In this document: positions 1-7,300 of the stretch, in pieces
How the letters are laid out: each line of letters starts with the position of its first letter
Position numbering within the stretch: the stretch's first letter is position 1
Origin: an uncultured Ruminococcus sp.
GTDB taxonomy: Bacteria > Bacillota > Clostridia > Oscillospirales > Ruminococcaceae
Reading direction: 5' to 3'
Assembly: GCA_947175975.1 (NCBI GenBank)
Contig: CAMWOX010000068.1
Span: forward strand, 1 to 7,658
DNA length: 7,658 nt
Made by a program: the position numbers and the translations under genes
Notes under the pieces: model-generated
The model's database searches: none
Told to the model about the DNA's origin: nothing
What the model saw: the letters and a program-made list of their open reading frames with translations, nothing else

Positions 1-1185
1 GGTGATACTTCCCATGTGCCGCCATTGATTACAGATTTTGAGAATCAGTGTAAAAAATTCAGACTGAAAGCAACGACTGCCGTACCGCAGGAGACGGAAA
101 TTTCCCTGTTTGCGAGTGAAAAAGAACTGGAAAAAAGCAGATTCTTTCATAGAATGCAGTTCCTGGGAACAGATTTCTGCAAGATGCTGAAAGGGCCTGA
201 CTTACATCATAACAAAGACAGAAGCCGTGTCCGGGAACAGTGGCGTTACTGTCGGTCACCGCAGACGGATGCCGTCTTGGTGGATCATACGATTGATGGT
301 GCAACACTGGAAACGGCCTGCCATACAACGGCTGTCCGGCGGATGAAACAGGAATGCCGCTGTGAGACCGTTGCCAAAGTCAGCGTGGATTGCTTTCTGA
401 TGGGTGTGCCATTGTCAAAACCGGATTATCTTCTGGTTGAAGAAATTCTGACAAATGACGGCGATTTCTTTTCATTGGGGCAAGGATTATATTATTTCGA
501 TATGCTCTATACACTCCGGAATCTGTATCATTTTGAAGATGCCGGAAATTTAAAATATCTGGAACAGTGCTTTTCTAAACTAATTGCTCTGCTTCCCTCC
601 ATGGGAGCTGTTCAGCCGGAACAGGCAAAGGACTGCATTAAAATCTGCAAATTATTATACAGTATCGCCGGAAGAATCCTGATGCACAGGCAGGATGAAC
701 TGAAATCCGCATTGATTACCCTTACACAACGGGAACAGAAAGAACCGTCTGTTTATGGTGCGGTTATGGGATTGCTGTATGCAATGGACGGAAGTTATCT
801 GTCAAAGGCAGAATCTGCAATGCGTGGTTATCTGACGGGCAGTCCTGCCATGAGAAAAGAGGGAGCTCTCTATCTTCAGGGTCTGTTTGAAACAGCAAGG
901 GATATTGCACTCACGGATCATAATTTTCTGCTGATGACAGATGAATTATTATCCAATATGGATTATGCTGATTTTATGGAAATTCTGCCGTCTCTCCGAC
1001 TGGCTTTCAGTTATTTCACACCGTTTGAAGTGCAAGATATTGCGGAAGAAGTTGCATCCCTGCACCAGGAGACTAGTGATTCTTTGCTGGATTTGCAGGG
1101 ATTAGATGAAGATCTGGCTGCATTCGGCGCAGAACTGGATACAGAAATTTGCAGAATCCTAAGAAGGAGGGGTAATTCATGCTGA
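1..1185 (+). CDS. DUF5682 family protein, C-terminal half (5' end outside window)
   Basis: The frame is open from base 1 and reads G-D-T-S-H-V-P-P-L, so the GTG at 16 is an internal valine and not the start. About 394 codons are visible. Family members are roughly 750 residues as I recall, so about half is missing upstream. Recognition rests on DUF5682 landmarks: the VPPL segment (visible codons 6-9), the basic FRLKA stretch, the KSRFFHRMQFLG segment near codons 46-57, and VREQWRY (codons 77-83). A long, mostly helical tail follows. The family's N-terminal part, not seen here, carries a G-x-R-H-H-G-P-G-S-type segment that resembles TraB/ChaN/EreA-like folds; this is recollection. No signal peptide or membrane segment is visible, so it is probably cytoplasmic. 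Its 3' end overlaps the VWA gene by 7 bases. E. coli YehM is the likely counterpart. The family call is firm; the function is unknown. Confidence 0.9.
   Translation, partial: GDTSHVPPLITDFENQCKKFRLKATTAVPQETEISLFASEKELEKSRFFHRMQFLGTDFCKMLKGPDLHHNKDRSRVREQWRYCRSPQTDAVLVDHTIDGATLETACHTTAVRRMKQECRCETVAKVSVDCFLMGVPLSKPDYLLVEEILTNDGDFFSLGQGLYYFDMLYTLRNLYHFEDAGNLKYLEQCFSKLIALLPSMGAVQPEQAKDCIKICKLLYSIAGRILMHRQDELKSALITLTQREQKEPSVYGAVMGLLYAMDGSYLSKAESAMRGYLTGSPAMRKEGALYLQGLFETARDIALTDHNFLLMTDELLSNMDYADFMEILPSLRLAFSYFTPFEVQDIAEEVASLHQETSDSLLDLQGLDEDLAAFGAELDTEICRILRRRGNSC
1164..1172 (+). promoter_or_regulatory. Ribosome binding site for the VWA gene, inside the DUF5682 gene
   Basis: AAGGAGGGG ends close to the ATG at 1179, with 8 bases between AGGAGG and the start. 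It lies inside the last codons of the upstream gene. It fixes the VWA start at 1179, and with the 7-base overlap it points to coupled translation of the two proteins. Confidence 0.85.
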
Positions 1186-2333
1186 GCCAGGAAGAACAAG
1201 CAGTTAATCGATGGAGACTTGTCCTGGGGAAACAATCTGATCAGAATCTACATTTTCATGGTACGGGACAGCAATTGCAGTCTTTTCAGGATATGGAAGA
1301 ATTACTGGAATATTTATACCAGAAAGGAGACAGCGAAGACATTCGCAATGATTCCGGTGCATCCGGCGATCGGAAAGGCAGTCTGGATGCTTCTCAGCTT
1401 ACGGCTGCAAAATGGATTACAAAAGTCCGGAAACTGTTTCCGAGACAGACAGCAGAAGTGCTTGAAAAACAGGCTCTTGAAGAATTTCACATGACGGAAT
1501 TGTTAACAGATAAAAAAGTCCTAGAACAAATTCAGCCGGATATGAATTTACTGAAAACTGTTTTACAGTTAAAGCATTTGATGTCCGGAGAAGTCCTAGA
1601 AACAGCGAAGAAAATTGCTCAGCAGGTCGCTGAAGAACTGAGAGAGAAACTGGAAAATAGTATCAAACGCTCTATCCTGGGACGGCTGGATCGCAACAGC
1701 TCCAGTCCGGTGCATTCCGCAAGAAATCTGGATATGAAAAAAACGATCCGGAAAAATCTCAAAAATTATGATCCCGATTCCGGAACATTAATCTTGCAGG
1801 ATATTTATTTCAGCAACCGTGTCAAAAAATACAGCAACTGGCGTGTGATTATTGCCATTGATGAAAGCGGTTCTATGATGGGATCTGTGATTTATAGTGC
1901 TGTCATGGCACAGATTCTGGCAAAACTGCCATTCGCTGATGTGAAATTGATTATTTTTGATACCAGTATTGTAGATCTGTCCGGTTATGCAGAAGAACCG
2001 GCGGAAATCCTGATGAGCGTCCAGCTCGGCGGCGGTACGAATATCGGCAAGGCGATTACTTACTGTGAGCAGTTAATCGAAACACCTGCTCGGACGTGCG
2101 TCCTCTGTGTGACGGATCTCTACGAAGGAATGCCGGAACAATACCTGCTGAATGCCTGCCGGAATATTCTGGAATCCGGTGCAAAATTAAATTTCCTGAC
2201 AGCACTGGATGAAACGGCGAATCCTGCATTTGATCGCAATCTCGGACAGAAATTAGCCAATATGGGAGCGTTCGTCGGCGCCCTCACGCCGGAACAGCTC
2301 GGAGATTACATTGGCAGAATGTTCTCGCAGTGA
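1179..2333 (+). CDS. VWA (von Willebrand factor A) domain protein, MoxR-partner type
   Basis: 384 residues, close to the roughly 380 I recall for E. coli YehP. The N-terminal 220 residues are helical and charged, including an NLDMKKTIRKNLKNYD block (about 183-198) typical of the helical arm in CoxE/YehP-like VWA proteins. The VWA domain spans about 220-375. Its metal-ion-dependent adhesion site is complete: D228-x-S230-x-S232 after the hydrophobic strand VIIAI, T287 in GGGTN, and D313 in VTDLYEG. The protein should therefore bind a divalent cation and contact a partner through it. VWA proteins of this kind commonly pair with MoxR AAA+ ATPases as remodelling chaperones; the ATPase is expected upstream of the window. 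There is no signal peptide or membrane helix, so it is cytoplasmic. The start follows a strong Shine-Dalgarno site, and the SWIM gene begins 15 bases after the stop. Domain call very sure; substrate unknown. Confidence 0.95.
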   Translation: MLSQEEQAVNRWRLVLGKQSDQNLHFHGTGQQLQSFQDMEELLEYLYQKGDSEDIRNDSGASGDRKGSLDASQLTAAKWITKVRKLFPRQTAEVLEKQALEEFHMTELLTDKKVLEQIQPDMNLLKTVLQLKHLMSGEVLETAKKIAQQVAEELREKLENSIKRSILGRLDRNSSSPVHSARNLDMKKTIRKNLKNYDPDSGTLILQDIYFSNRVKKYSNWRVIIAIDESGSMMGSVIYSAVMAQILAKLPFADVKLIIFDTSIVDLSGYAEEPAEILMSVQLGGGTNIGKAITYCEQLIETPARTCVLCVTDLYEGMPEQYLLNACRNILESGAKLNFLTALDETANPAFDRNLGQKLANMGAFVGALTPEQLGDYIGRMFSQ

Positions 2334-2339
2334 AAGGAG
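2333..2339 (+). promoter_or_regulatory. Ribosome binding site for the SWIM gene
   Basis: AAAGGAG begins on the last base of the VWA stop codon and sits 9 bases before the ATG at 2349. This supports that start and continuous operon translation. The 15-base gap has no room for a terminator. Confidence 0.8.
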
Positions 2340-2348
2340 CTTGTATTT

Positions 2349-4370
2349 ATGAATCCGTTACAGCAGTCACTCGCTGCCGCTGATGAAGCCTATCTGATCG
2401 GGATGTCCAACAAGGGCATTTATAAACGTGCCTGCAAGGATCTGGAATCAGGAGAAATTTCCATGCAGCCGAAAGAAGATTCTCTAGAAGTTTCTGTTTG
2501 CGGCGAGATCTGTCATATCAAAGATCCCCTGTGGGAAAGTTCCTGCTCTTGTCCGTCAAGAACTGTCTGCCGACATCTGATTACTGCGATTTTATGGCTT
2601 CGTGAAAATTATCAGGATGATGCAGAGAGTCCTGGAGAGCAGGAGATTCCGGAAACACCAGAACAGGATGCAGAAATTGGTTTGCCGGATTTCCTGAAAC
2701 AGACATTATCTCAGATCACACTTCCGGAACTCCGGAAAGCCCTTGGCAGTCATGCCGGGATGGTGCAGGAACAGAAAATTTTACTCAAAGAATCCAGTAT
2801 TCTGTCCGGGATTATTCCGGATCAGAGCCGGACGACTGTCAAAATTCTCTATCCGTTGGAATATTCCAGCTGTTCCTGTCATAAAAAAGATCTCTGTATG
2901 CATAAAGCCGCTGTGATTCTCGCATGGCAGTTAAAAGAAAATCTGATCCGTCCGGAAGATCTGCAAGAACAGATCCGGAATTTGTCGCCGGAAGAATCCG
3001 GAATCATCCGGGAGAATGCCGCACAAAGTTATGCGTTGCTTTGCGATATTCTCAGATGGGGACTTGTCCGGATGCCGGATAATTTGGCAGAACATCTGGA
3101 GGCATCCGCCGTACAGAGCCATGCCCTGAAAATGGCGGATGCGGAAAGAATGCTCCGGGAAATTGGAAATAAATTATCCGAATGCCGTGACCGCCGGGCT
3201 GTTTTTAATCCGGAGCTGTTTTTACAGAAATTATGTACTTGTGCAGATCATCTTGAGAATTTGCAGAAAGAGAATCTTTCAGAAGCAGAGTTAGGGCAAT
3301 TCCGGAAAGTTTATGAAGAACAGATCCAGGATCTAGAAATACTTCCGGTCGGTCAAAGAAAGATCAACACACCGGAATATCAGGGAAATATTTATTATTT
3401 CCTGGATCTGAACAGAGATTCCCGGCGATTCCTGAGTTATTCCGAAGTTCGCCCGGTATTCTATGAAAATCAGAAAAAAAATACATATCATGGGAATGTG
3501 ATGCCATGGAATGCAAATTCTCCCATGAAAACACTTATGTATGATAAAATGATTCTGAAAAATGCCAAAATCAGTGACGGAAAATTATCCGGTTCAAAAG
3601 ATACCCTGATTATGTCCCGGACAAAAGCCAATCTGGACTGTGAGGCAGTCCGGGAGCTGTTATATACAGATTTTCGGAAACTGGCAATTGCTATGAGCGA
3701 AAAAAAATCCGGTTCTGAAACAGATCGGCTCTGTTTTGTCTCCCCGGCAGTGTGTCTCAGCAGTACATTTGACACACATTCTCAATATTATCAGATGCAA
3801 ATTGCAGATCATGCCGGGAATGTGATCCAGATCCGGAGCAGATACAAAGCGGAACAGAAAAAATTTATTGAATTACTGGAACGCATCGGCTCGGAAATGT
3901 TAGAGAATCAGGAAAAAAATTTCGTATGGCTGTGTTCCGCCTATTTTGAGAACGGCAGACTGCATTTATATCCGATTGAAGTCTATGATTTTATCCGGAT
4001 TCCGGAAAGTATTCTGGAATACAAACTGCCGGAAATTTACAGCCGTCACAAGCCGGCACATGTAACCCGGATTTTTACACTTTTGCAGGATGTGCAGAAT
4101 TATCTCTGTGAAATATTACAGAGCGGCTTGCAGTCGGCGGATTCCCGGAATCTGAAGAAATTTCAGGAAAAAGCCGAACAATTCGGCATGTATGGATTCA
4201 CTGATCTCCTGAAAAAATTCATGCAGTCCCTTGAATCTTCCAGACATGCCATGCAAGATACTACAAAAGATACAGTAAATTATTATCGGCAGATCCGGAA
4301 TTATATTGCAGTCGGTGTGGAAAAACTGGAAATTCTGTGTGCATTGGATTCCATGAAACGAGAAAATTAA
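2349..4370 (+). CDS. SWIM zinc finger family protein with two SWIM motifs
   Basis: 673 residues, about the length I recall for E. coli YehQ. Two CxCx5CxH zinc motifs are visible: C66, C68, C74, H76 and C175, C177, C183, H185. Both sit in matching contexts (S-S-C-S-C before, a hydrophobic helix ending in a W-rich turn after), so they look like a duplicated unit. An acidic, proline-containing linker (about 90-109) separates them. After residue 200 the protein is helical and charged. It then becomes more strand-rich from about 344 (YQGNIYYFLDL, then MPWN near 385) through the 530s, and ends in a helical C-terminus. SWIM fingers bind zinc and usually mediate DNA or protein contacts; which applies here cannot be read from sequence. 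No catalytic motif, signal peptide or membrane segment is seen. It sits between the VWA and DUF4132 genes, with gaps of 15 and 20 bases. Codon use is rich in CCG, CGG and TCC-GGA, giving many CCGG tetramers. Confidence 0.93.
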   Translation: MNPLQQSLAAADEAYLIGMSNKGIYKRACKDLESGEISMQPKEDSLEVSVCGEICHIKDPLWESSCSCPSRTVCRHLITAILWLRENYQDDAESPGEQEIPETPEQDAEIGLPDFLKQTLSQITLPELRKALGSHAGMVQEQKILLKESSILSGIIPDQSRTTVKILYPLEYSSCSCHKKDLCMHKAAVILAWQLKENLIRPEDLQEQIRNLSPEESGIIRENAAQSYALLCDILRWGLVRMPDNLAEHLEASAVQSHALKMADAERMLREIGNKLSECRDRRAVFNPELFLQKLCTCADHLENLQKENLSEAELGQFRKVYEEQIQDLEILPVGQRKINTPEYQGNIYYFLDLNRDSRRFLSYSEVRPVFYENQKKNTYHGNVMPWNANSPMKTLMYDKMILKNAKISDGKLSGSKDTLIMSRTKANLDCEAVRELLYTDFRKLAIAMSEKKSGSETDRLCFVSPAVCLSSTFDTHSQYYQMQIADHAGNVIQIRSRYKAEQKKFIELLERIGSEMLENQEKNFVWLCSAYFENGRLHLYPIEVYDFIRIPESILEYKLPEIYSRHKPAHVTRIFTLLQDVQNYLCEILQSGLQSADSRNLKKFQEKAEQFGMYGFTDLLKKFMQSLESSRHAMQDTTKDTVNYYRQIRNYIAVGVEKLEILCALDSMKREN

Positions 4371-4377
4371 GAAAGGA
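4371..4377 (+). promoter_or_regulatory. Probable ribosome binding site for the DUF4132 gene, with long spacing
   Basis: GAAAGGA directly follows the SWIM stop codon. It is 13 bases from the ATG at 4391 and 16 from the in-frame ATG at 4394, longer than the two upstream genes use. The spacer is T-rich (TGTTGTTATT). This is the only plausible site, but it may give weaker initiation than the others. Confidence 0.5.
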
Positions 4378-4390
4378 TTGTGTTGTTATT

Positions 4391-7300
4391 ATGATGTATG
4401 TGAATAAAGCTGTTCCGGGAGAACAGTTTGCCCGGCTGACCGAAGCACTCCAGGCTTACGGCATTCTGGAGGATACGTTGAAAATCGTCCGGGAGTATCT
4501 GAATCCGGAGAATCCCCGGAACAATGCATTACTGGAACAGATTCCAGCGTATGATTTTTCCAGAACACAAAACGATTATCAGCGTTGGGATGTCTTGAAA
4601 AAGGCAATCCAGAAAGAAATCAACCGGCTGAACCAGACAGAATTATTTGAACGATATATTTTAATCTGTGAGGCAATCGCAGGTGTTTACTGCATAAAAC
4701 TAGCAATCTTGGAACTTCCCGGAGGTTATGAGGAAATCATAAAACTGATGCGTAATGCGTTCCAGACACGCTACGGCAATACAGCAGATGCAAGAGTGAC
4801 TGCGTGTCTAGCGACTTATTATGCATCCTGGAGATACTACTATTATAGTTTTAGAAATTTTGTAAGAGAATTTCTGGAAGATCCGAACAGAAATAACGAG
4901 GCGGTGGCTTATGCACAGGATTACAGTGCAAAATTATATCTGGTTCTCCTGGCACTGCATGAAGTGAATCTCCAGGAAAAAAATCTGATTTTCAAACCAT
5001 CTGCTCATCTCAAAAAAGAGCTTTTGCAGCACATGGATGAACTTGCAAAGTATAAATGGAATACATCTGAAATGAAACTTTACATGTTCGTGGCAATGGT
5101 TGAGGCAAGCTGCCTGGATGAGAAATATTTGCAGATGCTGGATCTGACTGTACAAAACAATCATGCACTGATCGGCGAAATTGCCACAGAAGCTGTTCGT
5201 ATCTTCGAGAAAACGGAAGAGCATATATTCCACAGGCTTAATGCTTTAAGCGTGACAGATCCGAAATATATTTCATTTGTGATGAATAATGCGTATATTG
5301 CCAAATTTTCAGGCAAAGACAAACTCCTGAAACAGATTGCCAAGAAATTCCCCTTTGAATTTCGTACACAGATTGTAAAGGAAACAAACTGTACAATGGC
5401 AGAAAACATGAAGAAAATTTATCTGTCCGTCCATCCGGATTCTGATTTTTCATTTGCCATTCAGGAAAAATCACAGCTCCGGTGTATGAATATTTTGGTG
5501 CAAGACAGAAATTTCAAAAGCGAAGTCACGAACTTTCTGAATGGGACACTCTCCATGGAGGAATTTCTGGAAATCCTGCCAAAACTGCAAAAGCATTATT
5601 TTGGTACAGATTTTATTCAATATACTAAAGCCTATGGCATGGATGATTTTGCAGAAAGATGTATCTGTTGCTATGCGTTCCTGTCTGAGAATCAGAAATA
5701 CTCCATGAATCAGGTTTTGGGATTCCATATCGAGAAAAATGAGAAAAAATATATTGATATTCTACGAAAAAATCATGTCCCGACAGAATTTATTTTAAAT
5801 TCCTGTGCGGCATATGCGATGGATTATTATACAGATGCAACAAAAACTGAAGCGAAAGACAGAATTATCAAAGTTTGTGCAAGTTATATGGACGAGGTTG
5901 TCGCTGTAGACTCGAAACAGTTGACGGCGGATGCAAGATGCTTGTATGTCCAGATTCTCGGGGAAAACGGAAAATACAAATATCTGTCTGAATTATTCGC
6001 TATGGCATCGGATTCCAGCAAGAACGTCCGGAATGTATTAATTAACTATCTGCCAGAGCCGACTGACCCCTGCAATGAGAAATTACTGGCTCTCCTGCAA
6101 GCAAAAAAAATTGCACAGCGTGAAGTGGCAATTGGATTGTTAGAAAAAAAATTCCCAGATTGCTGGAGAGAACATGTGCAGAAAGCATTTGAAATTGAGA
6201 AAAACCAGAAACTCCAAGCCAGACTAGGAACTCTCCTGGGTGCAGAAATCCCTGAAGAAGTGAAACAGGCAACTTCTGAAAATCTGGTTGACAGTCTGAC
6301 AAAAGGCAACAAGGGTAAGAAGACAGACTGGTTATTCAAAAATGCCTACACACCAGTATATTTTAAAAATCATCTGGAAGTCACGGAAAAATATCTCCAG
6401 GCAATTGTGAATTGTTATGCCGGCATGAGTATCGGAAATTATGAAAGAAGTCCGCAGGCAGATCAGCTTGCCGCTGACCTGATTTCCACAGATCTGGAAC
6501 GATTTGCACAGGAAGTGTTCTCCCGGTGGCTTGACCAGGGCGCAGCGGCAAAAGCAAAATGGGTGCTCTATTTCACGGCAATTCACGGCGGTATGGATGC
6601 AATTCAGGTGATTCAGCATTATATCAAAGACTGGTCGGAACATTCCAGAGGTGCAATTGCCGCCGAGGCTGTCAAGGCACTTGCCTATAACGGCAGTTCT
6701 GCGGCTCTGATGCAGGTAGATGCCATGGCAAGAAAATTTAAGAATAAACAAGTCCGTTCTGCGGCGAATGCGGCACTCCAACAGGCGGCGGATATTCTGG
6801 GCATCACCCGGGAGGAATTGGCAGATAAAATTATTCCGGATCTGGGATTTGATGAAACTCTTTGCAGAGTGTTTGATTACGGCACAAGGCAGTTCCAAGT
6901 ATACCTGACACCGGCTTTGGAATTGGAAATCTACGAAGGGGAGAAGAAATTCAAAAATCTTCCCAAACCTGGCACAAAAGACGATCCGGAAAAATCTGCT
7001 CAGGCTGTGAAAGATTTCAAAGATATGAAAAAACAGATGAAAGCGGCAATCCAGAGCCAGAAATCCAGATTAGAATATGCGTTGCTCTGTGACAGAAAAT
7101 GGACAGTGCAGGGCTGGAAAGATCTGTTTATCAAAAAGCCTGTGATGCATTGCTTCGCAATCGGTTTGATCTGGGGTGTTTACGAAAATCAGAAACTGAT
7201 ACAGACTTTCCGGTATACAGAAGATGGCAGTTTCAATACTAGTGACAGCGATGAATACACATTCCCGGAAGATATAGAATCCATCCGGATCGGGCTTGTG

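Noticed and set aside
59..328. 89-codon - strand open frame, plus similar ones at 1011-1235, 2931-3122 and 3488-3775
   Set aside because: Each is antisense to a confidently assigned gene, with no supporting start signal or homology cue.
16..1185. GTG at 16 as the start of the first gene
   Set aside because: The frame is open to base 1 and the upstream codons continue the DUF5682 segment (G-D-T-S-H-V-P-P-L), so the GTG is an internal valine.
1219..1494. 91-codon + strand frame inside the VWA gene
   Set aside because: It overlaps the N-terminal part of the VWA gene in another frame and has low-complexity, Trp/Lys-rich content. The VWA frame carries the domain and a strong ribosome binding site.
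2720..2740. TTCCGGAA palindromes as possible operator sites
   Set aside because: They recur through the coding sequence and are explained by Pro-Glu and Ser-Gly codon choice; none lies in a promoter-like position.
3474..3481. A8 runs in coding sequence (also near 3700, 6103 and 6146) as phase-variable or slippage sites
   Set aside because: The frames are intact on both sides, the runs arise from Lys-Lys codons in an A-rich genome, and no alternative frame product is suggested.
4934..5728. Several overlapping - strand open frames of 78-99 codons
   Set aside because: All are antisense to the DUF4132 gene, overlap one another in different frames, and look like shadows rich in Phe, Cys and Ile.
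6332..6898. 188-codon open frame on the - strand
   Set aside because: It lies wholly inside the DUF4132 gene, has a cysteine/histidine-rich composition typical of antisense translation, no ribosome binding site that I can see, and no recognisable family.
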